Shown piece by piece: positions 26,178 through 36,793 of a stretch of 64,000 bases of DNA (the first letter of the stretch is position 1; each line of letters begins with the position of its first letter). The position numbers were made by a program, and so were the translations under genes. Under the pieces are notes generated by a model. The model made no database searches and had not been told where the DNA came from. It saw only the letters and a list, made by a program, of their open reading frames with translations. This stretch comes from Kluyvera sichuanensis (GTDB taxonomy: Bacteria > Pseudomonadota > Gammaproteobacteria > Enterobacterales > Enterobacteriaceae): contig NZ_JABBJF010000014.1 in the NCBI RefSeq assembly GCF_014218705.1, forward strand, positions 43,958 to 107,957. Reading direction: 5' to 3'.

Positions 26178-27185
26178 TTAAAATCCCTCCAGCACAATTT
26201 TACCCACCGCCCGGCCGGTTTCGAGCTGGGCGTGCGCTTTGCGCAGGTTTTCCGCGGTGATGGCACCGTAATGCTCGCCAAGCGTCGTGGTGATAGTTTT
26301 CTGATCGATAAGTGTGGCTATTTCCGTCAGCAATTGATGCTGCGCAATGATGTCCTGGGTCTCAAACATGGAGCGGGTAAACATAAACTCCCAATGCAGC
26401 GAGATACTTTTCAGCTTTAATGGGCGTGCATCGAGGCTCTCTGGATCGTCAATGAGTGCCAGCTTCCCCTGCGGCGCCAGGGCAGCAATCAGCTCAAGGT
26501 AGTGCTCATCGGTATTGTTGAGGCTGGCAACATGCGTCACGGCTGGAATACCAATGCGGGCCAGTTCCTGAGTCAGCGGCTGGCGGTGGTCGATCACGTG
26601 ATGCGCACCGGCATTGCGCACCCACTGTTGGCTTTCAGGGCGGGAAGCGGTGCCGATCACGGTCATTCTGGTGAGCTTGCTTGCCAGTTGCGTCAGGATG
26701 GAACCTACGCCGCCCGCCGCTCCGACGATAAGCAGGGTATCGCCTTCGTTACCCCCGCGGGTAACGCCAAGGCGGTCAAACAGCAACTCCCAGGCGGTAA
26801 TCGCCGTTAACGGCAGCGCCGCGGCAGAGGCGTTATCCAGCGTGCGCGGTTTCAGCGCCACAATACGTTCATCGACCAATTGGAACTCGCTGTTGCTGCC
26901 TGGGCGTCCCAGGGCACCGGCGTACCAGACTTCATCGCCAGGAGCGAAGAGCGTCACCTGCGGGCCCACCGCTTTGACGACGCCAACGGCATCCCATCCC
27001 AGCACGCGCGGCGTATCTCCGCTAAACCCGGCGCGAACCTTGGTGTCCACCGGGTTCACGGAAATGGCTTTGACTTCGACCAGCAGATCGTGGCCTGTCG
27101 CCTCAGGAATCGGCAGTCCAATCTCGCTGAGAAAAGGAATGTTGCTGCCTTCGCTGGCAGCGCGGGTAATGGCGAATGCTTTCAT
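26178..27185 (-). CDS. Zinc-type quinone oxidoreductase / MDR-family reductase
   Basis: A 335-aa medium-chain dehydrogenase/reductase: GroES-like N-terminus (VKAISVNPVDTKVRAGFSG, GWDAVGVVKAVG), NADPH-binding Rossmann motif LLIVGAAGGVGSILTQLA near residue 155, C-terminal ETGRAVGKIVLEGF. It lacks the zinc-binding cysteines of true alcohol dehydrogenases. Closest family is the zinc-binding-alcohol-dehydrogenase/ZADH quinone reductases. Likely acts on quinones or enones in an operon with the ABM gene. ATG 27185 has GGAGAAATTAC before it. Confidence 0.85.
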   Translation of the reverse strand: MKAFAITRAASEGSNIPFLSEIGLPIPEATGHDLLVEVKAISVNPVDTKVRAGFSGDTPRVLGWDAVGVVKAVGPQVTLFAPGDEVWYAGALGRPGSNSEFQLVDERIVALKPRTLDNASAAALPLTAITAWELLFDRLGVTRGGNEGDTLLIVGAAGGVGSILTQLASKLTRMTVIGTASRPESQQWVRNAGAHHVIDHRQPLTQELARIGIPAVTHVASLNNTDEHYLELIAALAPQGKLALIDDPESLDARPLKLKSISLHWEFMFTRSMFETQDIIAQHQLLTEIATLIDQKTITTTLGEHYGAITAENLRKAHAQLETGRAVGKIVLEGF

Positions 27186-27432
27186 GTAATTTCTCCGGGT
27201 ATCAATGGGAATAGCCGAATAGTAGAAGCATGTCGCCGTGGGAAAAATAGCGTGCTGGCGATAAGTGTTATTCGCAAATCGCGAAAATCCCTATAAAAAA
27301 TATGTCCAGCTCCGGAGAAGGACGTGGGCTGGGTCACTTTTTTGCGTTTATGGCATGAAAAGCACAGTGGCAACCTAAAAAGCGTTCCTATACTGACGGT
27401 CACATTCATCATGATGTTACAGGCAGGACGTT

Positions 27433-28299
27433 ATGACCCGTTACACTACGTTTTCCCTTGGTTCTCAATTCGTTAATCGCCTCGGTTACGGGGCGATGCA
27501 GCTGGCAGGCCCAGGCGTATTTGGTCCGCCAAAAGATAGACATGCCGCGATTTCCGTACTGCGCGAAGCGCTGGCGCTTGGTGTGAATCACATCGATACC
27601 AGCGATTTTTACGGCCCACACGTGACCAATCAGATTATCCGCGAAGCGCTGCATCCTTATGTTGACGACCTGGTGATTGTGACGAAAATTGGCGCGCGTC
27701 GCGATGACAAAGGCGCCTGGCTGCCGGCGTTTTCCGCCGAGGAGTTAAAGCAGGCGGTGCACGACAATCTACGCAACCTCGGCCTCGATGTGCTGGATGT
27801 GGTCAATATGCGCGTGATGATCGGCGACGGTCATGCGCCACGCGAAGGGTCTATTGAAGCCAGCGTTAGCGTGCTGGCCGAACTGCAGCAGCAGGGGCTT
27901 ATCAAACATATTGGGGTGAGCAACGTGACGCCGACGCAGGTGGCGGAAGCGCGCAAGCTCGCTAACATTGTCTGCGTGCAGAATGAGTACAATATTGCGC
28001 ACCGCCGCGATGACGAACTGCTCGATACACTGGCGCGTGACGGTATCGCCTATGTACCGTACTTCCCGCTGGGCGGATTCTCACCGCTGCAATCCTCCGC
28101 GCTGAACGAGGTCGCAAGCTCGCTAAATGCAACTCCGATGCAGGTGGCGCTGGCCTGGTTGCTGCACCGTTCACCCAATATTCTGCTGATCCCCGGTACG
28201 TCATCGGTGACGCATCTGCAGGAAAACATGGCGGCGGGGCAGTTGACCTTACCTGAGCACGCGCTGGCGACGCTCGACGGCATCGCGGCTCGCGTATAA
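27433..28299 (+). CDS. pdxI: Pyridoxal reductase PdxI (YdbC), aldo/keto reductase
   Basis: A 288-aa aldo/keto reductase matching E. coli YdbC closely (RLGYGAMQLAGPGVFGPPKDRHAAI, HIDTSDFYGPHVTNQIIREAL, VLDVVNMRVMIGDG, QNEYNIAHR). YdbC has been assigned as PdxI, an NADPH-dependent pyridoxal reductase in vitamin B6 salvage. Catalytic Asp/Tyr/Lys are in DTSDFYG and VTKIGAR. Located next to azoR/hrpA as in E. coli. Divergent from the quinone reductase. Confidence 0.9.
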   Translation: MTRYTTFSLGSQFVNRLGYGAMQLAGPGVFGPPKDRHAAISVLREALALGVNHIDTSDFYGPHVTNQIIREALHPYVDDLVIVTKIGARRDDKGAWLPAFSAEELKQAVHDNLRNLGLDVLDVVNMRVMIGDGHAPREGSIEASVSVLAELQQQGLIKHIGVSNVTPTQVAEARKLANIVCVQNEYNIAHRRDDELLDTLARDGIAYVPYFPLGGFSPLQSSALNEVASSLNATPMQVALAWLLHRSPNILLIPGTSSVTHLQENMAAGQLTLPEHALATLDGIAARV

Positions 28300-28310
28300 C
28301 GGGAGGCTTA

Positions 28311-28718
28311 ATGACGGACAAACGCTCTGCCCAGTGTCACTGCGGCGCGGTGGCTTTCACCGTAGCGCTGAGTGATGGCCTGAACACGGCTCGCCGCTGC
28401 AACTGCTCTTACTGCCGGATGCGCGGTGCAGTTGCGGTTTCCGCGCCGTTGTCCGGCATCAAGATACTACGCGGGCAGGATAAATTGACGGAGTACCGCT
28501 TTAATACCGGCGAGGCCGTCCATTTTTTCTGTTCGGTGTGCGGGATTTACACCTTCCATCAGCGGCGCTCGAACCCCGAGCAATACGGGATTAATGTCGC
28601 CTGTCTCGAGGGCGTGTCACCGTTTGATTTTGCCTGCGTGGAAGTGCATGACGGTGTTCACCATCCAAAAGATGGCGGCGGTGGTATCGCGGGGTATTTG
28701 CGCTACGACAGAAAGTAG
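28311..28718 (+). CDS. GFA/CENP-V-type zinc protein
   Basis: A 135-aa protein of the glutathione-dependent formaldehyde-activating (GFA) family. Zinc-binding cysteines are in QCHCGAVAFTV, CNCSYCRMRG and FFCSVCGIYTFHQRR. The family includes true glutathione/formaldehyde proteins and many of unknown role. It follows pdxI by 11 bp, likely same operon. A frm formaldehyde operon is present at 49 kb, but no link is shown. The stop lies in the first base of a REP sequence. Confidence 0.85.
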   Translation: MTDKRSAQCHCGAVAFTVALSDGLNTARRCNCSYCRMRGAVAVSAPLSGIKILRGQDKLTEYRFNTGEAVHFFCSVCGIYTFHQRRSNPEQYGINVACLEGVSPFDFACVEVHDGVHHPKDGGGGIAGYLRYDRK

Positions 28719-28790
28719 TCGGGACGAGGCGGCACGCCGACTCCGGAGGCTAGGAGACGGTCCCGGCGGCGCTTTGCTTGGCCGGGCTAC
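28715..28790. repeat. REP/BIME pair
   Basis: Inverted pair GTAGTCGGGACGAGGC... (28715-28746) and ...CTTGGCCGGGCTAC (28762-28790). The same family recurs at 33548, 39003, 57547 and 63888. Confidence 0.8.
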
Positions 28791-28795
28791 AAAAG

Positions 28796-28825
28796 AAAAA
28801 CCCTGCTCATGTGAGCAGGGTTTTT
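28796..28825. terminator. Bidirectional terminator between GFA gene and azoR
   Basis: CCCTGCTCA (28801-28809), TG, TGAGCAGGG (28812-28820), with five A before and five T after. Confidence 0.9.
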
Positions 28826-28841
28826 GTATTGCTGGGGGCGA

Positions 28842-29501
<660 letters not shown>

Positions 29502-29643
29502 TCACAATCCTGCCACAGAGATAGCGCAATATATCGAAGTCTATGTTCAGTTTTTTTGAACAAGGCCTGAAATGCGCAAGTGTGGTATGCTATGACGATT
29601 CTTTATGAGAGCTTTTCCCGGCAGTGCGCTGCCCAATAAGACT

Positions 29644-32600
29644 ATGACAGAACAACAAAAAATCACCTTTGCGATGCTCAGCCAGCGCCTCGATGCGCTG
29701 ACGCTACGGGATAAACTGCGCTTTGCCCGCCGACTCCACGGCGTCAAGAAGGTTAAAAATCCTGAAGCACAACAGGCCATTTACCAGGAGATGGCGCAGG
29801 AAATTGAACAGGCTTCCGGTAAGGTCGTGCTACGTGAAGCGGCGCGTCCGGTGATTGAGTACCCGGAAAACCTGCCGGTTAGCCAGAAGAAACAAGATAT
29901 TCTCAACGCCGTGCGCGACCACCAGGTGGTGATTGTTGCCGGGGAGACCGGCTCGGGTAAAACTACCCAGTTACCGAAGATTTGTATGGAACTGGGGCGC
30001 GGGATCAAGGGACTGATTGGCCATACCCAGCCGCGTCGTCTGGCGGCGCGCACCGTCGCCAACCGTATTGCCGAAGAGCTGAAAACCGAGCCGGGCGGCT
30101 GCATTGGCTATAAGGTTCGCTTTAGCGATCACGTCAGCGATAACACCATGGTCAAGCTGATGACCGACGGTATTTTGCTGGCGGAAATCCAGCAGGACCG
30201 CCTGCTGATGCAGTACGACACCATCATTATCGATGAAGCGCACGAACGCAGCCTCAACATCGACTTCCTGCTCGGTTACCTGAAAGAGTTACTGCCGCGG
30301 CGTCCCGATCTCAAGGTGATCATCACCTCGGCGACCATCGACCCCGAACGTTTCTCACGTCACTTTAATAACGCGCCGATTATCGAAGTCTCCGGTCGAA
30401 CCTATCCGGTAGACGTTCGCTATCGTCCGATCGTTGAAGACGCGGATGACACCGAGCGTGACCAGTTGCAGGCGATTTTTGACGCTGTCGATGAACTGGG
30501 CCAGGAAGGGCCGGGCGATATTCTGATCTTTATGAGCGGCGAGCGTGAAATTCGTGACACCGCCGATGCGCTGAGCAAACGCGACCTGCGCCATACCGAG
30601 ATCCTGCCGCTCTACGCCCGCTTATCAAACAGCGAGCAGAACCGCGTCTTCCAGTCGCACAGCGGGCGACGCATCGTGCTGGCCACCAACGTGGCGGAAA
30701 CCTCGTTGACGGTACCGGGCATCAAGTATGTGATTGACCCCGGTACGGCGCGAATCAGCCGCTATAGCTATCGCACCAAAGTGCAGCGCCTGCCGATTGA
30801 GCCGGTTTCTCAGGCCTCTGCAAACCAGCGTAAAGGCCGCTGCGGCCGTGTGTCGGAAGGTATCTGTATCCGTCTCTATTCGGAAGACGATTTCCTGTCA
30901 CGCCCGGAGTTTACCGACCCGGAAATCCTGCGTACCAACCTGGCTTCCGTCATTTTGCAGATGACCGCGCTGGGCCTTGGCGATATCGCCGCGTTCCCGT
31001 TCGTGGAAGCGCCGGATAAACGCAACATTCAGGACGGTGTGCGCCTGCTCGAAGAACTGGGCGCCATTACCACCGATGAACAGGCCACCGCCTACAAGCT
31101 GACGCCGCAGGGCCGCCAGCTTAGCCAATTGCCGGTTGACCCGCGTCTGGCGCGTATGGTGCTGGAAGCGCAGAAGCACGGCTGCGTGCGCGAAGCGATG
31201 ATCATCACTTCGGCGCTCTCTATTCAGGACCCGCGCGAACGTCCAATGGACAAACAGCAGGCGTCTGATGAAAAACATCGTCGCTTCCACGACAAAGAGT
31301 CGGATTTCATGGCCTTTGTGAACCTGTGGAACTACCTCGGCGAGCAGCAAAAAGCGCTGTCGTCGAACCAGTTCCGTCGCCAGTGCAAGCTCGACTTCCT
31401 CAACTACCTGCGCGTGCGCGAGTGGCAGGATATCTACACCCAGTTGCGCCAGGTGGTGAAAGAGTTGGGTATTCCGGTAAACAGTGAACCGGCAGAATAT
31501 CGCGAAATTCATATTTCGCTGCTGACCGGTCTGCTGTCGCACATCGGGATGAAAGATACCGATAAGCAGGAGTTTACCGGTGCGCGTAACGCGCGCTTCT
31601 CCATCTTCCCGGGTTCGGGGCTGTTTAAGAAGCCGCCGAAATGGACGATGGTCGCCGAACTGGTCGAAACCAGCCGCCTGTGGGGGCGTATTGCCGCTCG
31701 CATCGACCCGGAATGGGTGGAGCCGGTAGCGCAGCATCTGATCAAACGTTCCTACAGTGAACCGCACTGGGAACGGGCGCAGGGCGCGGTGATGGCGACC
31801 GAAAAAGTGACCGTTTATGGCCTGCCGATTGTGGCGGCTCGTAAGGTTAACTACAGCCAGATTGACCCGGCGCTGTGCCGCGAGCTGTTTATCCGCCACG
31901 CGTTGGTGGAGGGAGACTGGCAGACCCGTCACGCCTTCTTCCGCGACAACTTAAAGCTGCGTGCTGAAATTGAAGATCTGGAAAACAAATCGCGTCGCCG
32001 CGACATCCTGGTGGATGACGAGACGATGTTTGAGTTCTATGACCAGCGCATCAGCCACGAAGTAATCTCCGCGCGCCACTTTGATAAGTGGTGGAAGCAG
32101 GCCAGCCGTGAAACGCCGGATCTGCTCAACTTCGAAAAGAGCATGCTGATAAAAGAAGGGGCGGAGCAGGTTAGTAAGCTGGACTACCCGAACTTCTGGC
32201 ATCAGGGCAACCTGAAGCTGCGTCTGACCTATCAGTTTGAGCCGGGGGCTGACGCCGACGGTGTGACGGTGCATATTCCGCTGCCGCTGTTAAACCAGGT
32301 TGAAGAGGCCGGGTTTGAGTGGCAGATCCCGGGGCTGCGCCGTGAGCTGATTATCGCGCTGATTAAATCGCTGCCGAAGCCGGTACGTCGTAACTTTGTG
32401 CCTGCGCCGAACTACGCTGAGGCTTTCTTAGGCCGTGTGACGCCACTGGAACTGCCGCTGCTGGATTCGCTAGAGCGCGAACTGCGCCGGATGACCGGTG
32501 TAACCGTCGACCGTGAAGCCTGGCAGTGGGATCAGGTGCCCGATCACCTGAAAATCAGCTTCCGCGTGGTAGACGACAAAAACAAGAAGCTGCAGGAAGG

Positions 32601-33546
32601 GCGTTCGCTGCAGGTGCTGAAAGATACGCTGAAGGGCAAAGTGCAGGAGACGCTGTCGTCGGTTGCCGACGACGGTATCGAGCAGAATGGCCTGCATATC
32701 TGGAGCTTTGGCGACCTGCCGGACCGTTACGAACAGAAACGCGGCAACTATAAGGTCAAAGCCTGGCCGGCGCTGGTGGATGAACGTGACAGCGTCGCCA
32801 TCAAACTGTTCGATAACCAGCTGGAACAGCAGCAGGCAATGTGGCGCGGCTTGCGTCGTTTGCTGTTGCTGAATATCCCGTCGCCGATCAAGTATCTGCA
32901 CGAAAAGCTGCCGAACAAGGCGAAGCTCGGGCTCTACTTTAACCCGTACGGCAAAGTGCTGGATTTGATTGATGACTGCATCTCCTGCGGCGTGGACAAG
33001 CTGATTGATGAAGCGGGCGGGCCGGTGTGGAGTGAAGCGGGCTTTGCCGCGCTGCACGAGAAAGTGCGTGCCGAGCTTAATGAGACGGTGGTCGAGATTG
33101 CCAAACAGGTTGAGCAAATTCTCACCGCGGTGTTCAACATCAACAAACGGCTGAAAGGGCGCGTGGACATGAGCATGGCGCTGGGGTTGTCAGACATTAA
33201 GGCGCAGATGAACGGCCTGGTGTATCGCGGCTTCGTCACCGGCAACGGTTTCCGCCGCTTGGGTGATACGCTGCGTTATTTGCAGGCGATTGAAAAACGA
33301 CTGGAGAAGATGGCCGTTGACCCACACCGCGACCGCGCGCAGATGCTGAAAGTGGAAAGCGTCCAGCAGGCGTGGCAACAGTGGTTGAACAAGCTGCCGC
33401 CGTCGCGTCGTAAAGATGATGATGTGAAGGAAATTCGCTGGATGATTGAAGAGCTGCGCGTCAGCTTCTTTGCTCAGCAGTTGGGGACGCCGTATCCGAT
33501 CTCGGATAAACGTATCCTGCAAGCGATGGAACAGATCGTCGCCTGA
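29644..33546 (+). CDS. hrpA: ATP-dependent RNA helicase HrpA
   Basis: A 1300-aa DEAH-box helicase involved in mRNA processing and rescue of stalled ribosomes. Start MTEQQKITFAMLSQRL at 29644 as in E. coli; the frame open from 29605 adds 13 residues. Motif I AGETGSGKTT near residue 94, motif II DEAHERS, SAT in ITSATIDPERFS, motif VI ANQRKGRCGR; then HA2/ratchet, OB-fold and the long C-terminal DUF3418 region typical of HrpA. Several large open frames on the minus strand inside it are shadows. No truncation. Confidence 0.97.
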   Translation: MTEQQKITFAMLSQRLDALTLRDKLRFARRLHGVKKVKNPEAQQAIYQEMAQEIEQASGKVVLREAARPVIEYPENLPVSQKKQDILNAVRDHQVVIVAGETGSGKTTQLPKICMELGRGIKGLIGHTQPRRLAARTVANRIAEELKTEPGGCIGYKVRFSDHVSDNTMVKLMTDGILLAEIQQDRLLMQYDTIIIDEAHERSLNIDFLLGYLKELLPRRPDLKVIITSATIDPERFSRHFNNAPIIEVSGRTYPVDVRYRPIVEDADDTERDQLQAIFDAVDELGQEGPGDILIFMSGEREIRDTADALSKRDLRHTEILPLYARLSNSEQNRVFQSHSGRRIVLATNVAETSLTVPGIKYVIDPGTARISRYSYRTKVQRLPIEPVSQASANQRKGRCGRVSEGICIRLYSEDDFLSRPEFTDPEILRTNLASVILQMTALGLGDIAAFPFVEAPDKRNIQDGVRLLEELGAITTDEQATAYKLTPQGRQLSQLPVDPRLARMVLEAQKHGCVREAMIITSALSIQDPRERPMDKQQASDEKHRRFHDKESDFMAFVNLWNYLGEQQKALSSNQFRRQCKLDFLNYLRVREWQDIYTQLRQVVKELGIPVNSEPAEYREIHISLLTGLLSHIGMKDTDKQEFTGARNARFSIFPGSGLFKKPPKWTMVAELVETSRLWGRIAARIDPEWVEPVAQHLIKRSYSEPHWERAQGAVMATEKVTVYGLPIVAARKVNYSQIDPALCRELFIRHALVEGDWQTRHAFFRDNLKLRAEIEDLENKSRRRDILVDDETMFEFYDQRISHEVISARHFDKWWKQASRETPDLLNFEKSMLIKEGAEQVSKLDYPNFWHQGNLKLRLTYQFEPGADADGVTVHIPLPLLNQVEEAGFEWQIPGLRRELIIALIKSLPKPVRRNFVPAPNYAEAFLGRVTPLELPLLDSLERELRRMTGVTVDREAWQWDQVPDHLKISFRVVDDKNKKLQEGRSLQVLKDTLKGKVQETLSSVADDGIEQNGLHIWSFGDLPDRYEQKRGNYKVKAWPALVDERDSVAIKLFDNQLEQQQAMWRGLRRLLLLNIPSPIKYLHEKLPNKAKLGLYFNPYGKVLDLIDDCISCGVDKLIDEAGGPVWSEAGFAALHEKVRAELNETVVEIAKQVEQILTAVFNINKRLKGRVDMSMALGLSDIKAQMNGLVYRGFVTGNGFRRLGDTLRYLQAIEKRLEKMAVDPHRDRAQMLKVESVQQAWQQWLNKLPPSRRKDDDVKEIRWMIEELRVSFFAQQLGTPYPISDKRILQAMEQIVA

Positions 33547-33547
33547 T

Positions 33548-33617
33548 CCCGGCGGCGCTGCGCCTGGCCGGGCTTCAATAATGATGTAGCCCGGGCGAGG
33601 CGCACGCCGACCCCGGG
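33548..33617. repeat. REP/BIME pair after hrpA
   Basis: CCCGGCGGCGCTGCGCCTGG... (33548-33575) and GTAGCCCGGGCGAGGCGCAC...(33586-33617), inverted, just after the hrpA stop. Confidence 0.8.
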
Positions 33618-33629
33618 TCTTTACCGTTT

Positions 33630-34289
33630 CTACGCGTTTACCCACGCCAGCGTAAACCCATCCCACCCCTTAATCCCGACCGTTTGCAGTGCCGTGACCG
33701 TTAGGCGCGGATCGTTATGCATCATCTCAATAAACCGACGCACGCCGAGCACGCGGTCGTCGGTGCTATTGGGATTGGTTACCTCACCGTCGCGCACCAC
33801 GTTATCGCCGATGATAAGTGTTCCTGGACGAGAATATTTCAGCGCCCATTGCAGGTAGTACGGATTATTTGGCTTATCGGCATCAATAAAAATCACGTCA
33901 AACGGCGCGGCATCCGCAAGCGTCGCCAAAGAATCAAGCGCCGGACCTTCGCGCAGCGTTACCACACTATCAAGCCCGGCGAGCGCGATATTCTCTCGCG
34001 CCACACGGGCGTGCAGCGGGTCGGCTTCGAGGGTAATTAACCGCCCGTTAGGCGGCAGTTCGCGAGCCATCCAGATGGTGCTGTACGCGCCTAACGTACC
34101 TATCTCCAGAATGGATTTCGCCCCCACCATACGGATAAACAGCGCCAGCAGCTGCCCCTGATTGGCCGCCACATCGTGCGCGGGCAGACCGGCACGATGG
34201 TTGTTCTCTAACACCTGAGACAGCACGGGATCGCTGGGAATCAGGTTCTCTATCAAATAATTATCAACGTCCGACCACTGTTTTTGCAT
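33630..34289 (-). CDS. Class I SAM-dependent O-methyltransferase (PF01596)
   Basis: A 219-aa caffeoyl-CoA/catechol O-methyltransferase-type enzyme. SAM site KSILEIGTLGAYSTIWMA near residue 60, metal/catechol region DVIFIDADKPNNPYYLQWAL near residue 135, and TLIIGDNVVRDGEV. Such enzymes methylate catechols and related phenolics. It is 21 bp downstream of the efflux outer-membrane gene, in the same direction, so it is likely the last gene of the marR-efflux operon, which is unusual. Confidence 0.85.
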   Translation of the reverse strand: MQKQWSDVDNYLIENLIPSDPVLSQVLENNHRAGLPAHDVAANQGQLLALFIRMVGAKSILEIGTLGAYSTIWMARELPPNGRLITLEADPLHARVARENIALAGLDSVVTLREGPALDSLATLADAAPFDVIFIDADKPNNPYYLQWALKYSRPGTLIIGDNVVRDGEVTNPNSTDDRVLGVRRFIEMMHNDPRLTVTALQTVGIKGWDGFTLAWVNA

Positions 34290-34310
34290 TGTGACACCCC
34301 TTGGGATTTG

Positions 34311-35687
34311 TCAGCCTGACAGTGAAGACCAGCCGCCTCCTAGCGACCGGTAAAGATCGATTTGCGCCAGCAGCAGATTGTTTTTCACCTGTACTACGCT
34401 GATTTGCGTTGAGAACAAGGTACGCTGCGCATCCAACACATCAAGATAAGAAGAGTAACCGTTGTTGTAGCGATTCTGCGCCAGCCGCAGGGTCTCCTGC
34501 GCCACGTCTTCCTGACCTTGCAGTTCAGTCAGTTGTTCGCCGTAGCGGGTGATGGCATCGAGGCTATCGTTGACCTCTTTAAACGCGCTGCGTACTGTTT
34601 TTTCATAGCTGTACAGCGCCTGATTGCGCTGGGCCATCGACACGTCGACCTGCGCATTCAGCGCCTGACGGTTGAGCAACGGCGCAAGAATACTGCCGCC
34701 AATGCTCCAGAGCCGCAGTGGGTTATCGAGCAGGTCCGGCAGCGTGCGGTCCTGGAAGCTGCCGGTTGCCGTCAGATTAATCGATGGCAGAAGTTTGGCC
34801 TGCGCCGATGCCAGGGTCGCATCGGCGGCGATCAACTGACGCTGGGCCTGAGCGATATCGGGGCGGCGGTTGAGCAGCGTAGAGGGAAGCTGCAACGGCA
34901 GCGAAAGCGGGGTGAGTTTATCAAACGCGTTGCGTTTTACTTCGCCGGGATTATTGCCGAGCAGCACGCTCAGCGCGTTCTCCTGCTGGGCGATTTGATG
35001 GCGCAGCAGCGGCACCTGAGCACGAGTAGAACGCAGCGCTGAATCCGCCTGCATCAGTTCGAGGCGAGAAGTATAGCCGGTTTCATACTGGCGTTTGGCC
35101 AGCCTATACGCCTCTTCCCGTGATTTCAGCGTTTGCTCAGTAACCTGTAGCTGCTCATCGAGCGACAGCAGGGTGATATAGCCGACGGAAACCGAGGTCG
35201 CGACCGTCAAATCTGCGGCGGCGGCGGCGGCTTTTTGCGCCGCCAGGCTTGCCTCAGCGGCATCGGAGGCGCTGCGATTTGCCCCCCAGAGATCGACATC
35301 ATAACTGGCAGTCAGGCCGCCTTTATAGACCGTGCTGTGAATCGGTAAACCGGTAGCGGCAGACTGTGCGCGGGCGCGAGTGCCGGTTAGCCCGGCGTCC
35401 AGCGTGGGGAACAGGCTGCCATCGGCGGCATAGGCGCGCGCCTGATATTCATTCACTCGCTCGCGGGCGATCAGCACATCGCTGTTGTAGCGTAGCGCCT
35501 GGTCAACGTACTGGTTGAGCGCGCTGTCGTGAAAATTGCGCCACCATACCCCCTCGACCGGGCTGGCAGGGCCAATGTCGGCGCGCCAGGCGGCAGGAAT
35601 AGCCAGCGTAGGTTCGGCGCGCTGTACGTCGGCAGACTGACAGCCGACCAGCGCGAGAGCCAGCATCAGGGCGACGGGCCGGATCAT
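34311..35687 (-). CDS. Outer-membrane efflux lipoprotein, NodT/OprM type
   Basis: A 458-aa TolC-family channel with lipoprotein signal: MIRPVALMLALALVGCQSA (Cys16). Two OEP repeats are seen (GLTGTRARAQSAATGLP, TSRLELMQADSALRSTRAQVPLLRHQIAQQENALSVLLG; SINLTATGSFQDRTL, LRLAQNRYNNGYSSYLDVLDAQRTLF). It forms a trimeric channel through the outer membrane for the MFS pump encoded upstream. The start overlaps the adaptor stop (ATGA). Confidence 0.9.
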   Translation of the reverse strand: MIRPVALMLALALVGCQSADVQRAEPTLAIPAAWRADIGPASPVEGVWWRNFHDSALNQYVDQALRYNSDVLIARERVNEYQARAYAADGSLFPTLDAGLTGTRARAQSAATGLPIHSTVYKGGLTASYDVDLWGANRSASDAAEASLAAQKAAAAAADLTVATSVSVGYITLLSLDEQLQVTEQTLKSREEAYRLAKRQYETGYTSRLELMQADSALRSTRAQVPLLRHQIAQQENALSVLLGNNPGEVKRNAFDKLTPLSLPLQLPSTLLNRRPDIAQAQRQLIAADATLASAQAKLLPSINLTATGSFQDRTLPDLLDNPLRLWSIGGSILAPLLNRQALNAQVDVSMAQRNQALYSYEKTVRSAFKEVNDSLDAITRYGEQLTELQGQEDVAQETLRLAQNRYNNGYSSYLDVLDAQRTLFSTQISVVQVKNNLLLAQIDLYRSLGGGWSSLSG

Positions 35688-36769
35688 GGCTTCGCCTCCG
35701 CGCGGGTATTGATGGTGACCTGTACCGACATCCCCGGACGCAGGCGCTGCAGGTTATTCTGTCCTTCATCCACTGCAATGCGTACCGGAATACGCTGGGC
35801 AATTTTGACAAAGTTACCGGTGGCGTTATCCGGTGAAATCGCGCTGAACTCCACGCCGGTGGCCGGTGAAATGCTCTGCACGGTACCGCTGAACTTCTCG
35901 CTGTTGAGCGCATCGACGGTAAAGGTCGCCGGCTGGCCGATACGTATGGTTGCAAGCTGAGTTTCTTTCAAATTGGCGATAACCCAGTGCTGCGGCGGCA
36001 CCAGCGGCGTTAAGTGCGTTCCGGCGGTCACGTACGCGCCAAGCCGCACGGCAATTTGCCCAAGCTGGCCGTCGGTGGGGGCGATAATGCGCGTGTTTTG
36101 CAAGTCTATCTCCGCCAACTCCAGCGAGGCTTTGGCGTTGGCCACGTCGGCTTCCAGCGCGTCACGGTTGACGATGGTGGTCTGCAAATCCTGCTTTGAC
36201 ATCTCCAGCGTCGCCTTCGCCTGCTCAATATCCGCCGCGCCCTGAGCGGCGCTGGCGCGGGCAGAGTCACGCTCACGAATCGACAGCGAACCGTCCGCCG
36301 TCAGATCCTGCACGCGCTTTAAATCCGCCTGCGATTTCAGATTCTGCGCGCGGGCGTTTTGCAGCACCGCTTCGTTGCGGACAATCACCGCCTCGGCGCT
36401 TTTGCGCTGCTGGAGGTTATTGCGTAGCGCCGCTTCCTTCATTGCCAGCTGCGCCTGTGCCTGGTGCACGCGCTGCTTATAGATGCGGTCATCAATCTGG
36501 AACAGTACCTGGCCTTTTTTGACCTGGTTAAAGTCCTGCACGTTTACCCCGGTAACGTAGCCATTGACCTGCGGGCTGATAAAGGTGGTCTGGCCGCGCA
36601 CGTAGGCGTTGTCAGTGAACTGACTGTGGCGGGTAAACGGCGGTAGCTGCCAGGCGTACAGAATCACCAGTACGCCGACGAGGCCGATGGCTGCGGCGGT
36701 AAAAATGGATACCACGCGGATATTGTTTCGGGTATTGGCCTGTTGTTGGGCCGCATCCTGCTGACTCAT
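35684..36769 (-). CDS. Periplasmic adaptor protein, EmrA/HlyD family
   Basis: A 361-aa membrane-fusion protein: single TM (IFTAAAIGLVGVLVILYAWQL), biotinyl-lipoyl-like half (YVRGQTTFISPQVNGYVTGVNVQDFNQVKKGQVLFQID), a long coiled-coil hairpin about residues 90-210, and a beta-barrel (NTRIIAPTDGQLGQIAVRLGAYVT). Connects inner-membrane pump and outer-membrane channel. The Emr-type hairpin length matches EmrA. Start 36769; starts 24 bp after the MFS gene. Confidence 0.9.
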   Translation of the reverse strand: MSQQDAAQQQANTRNNIRVVSIFTAAAIGLVGVLVILYAWQLPPFTRHSQFTDNAYVRGQTTFISPQVNGYVTGVNVQDFNQVKKGQVLFQIDDRIYKQRVHQAQAQLAMKEAALRNNLQQRKSAEAVIVRNEAVLQNARAQNLKSQADLKRVQDLTADGSLSIRERDSARASAAQGAADIEQAKATLEMSKQDLQTTIVNRDALEADVANAKASLELAEIDLQNTRIIAPTDGQLGQIAVRLGAYVTAGTHLTPLVPPQHWVIANLKETQLATIRIGQPATFTVDALNSEKFSGTVQSISPATGVEFSAISPDNATGNFVKIAQRIPVRIAVDEGQNNLQRLRPGMSVQVTINTRAEAKP

Positions 36770-36793
36770 AACGACTCCAGATCTCTCTTGTTG

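Noticed and set aside
30898..31932. 344-codon minus-strand frame inside hrpA
   Set aside because: Antisense shadow of hrpA with no separate expression signal.
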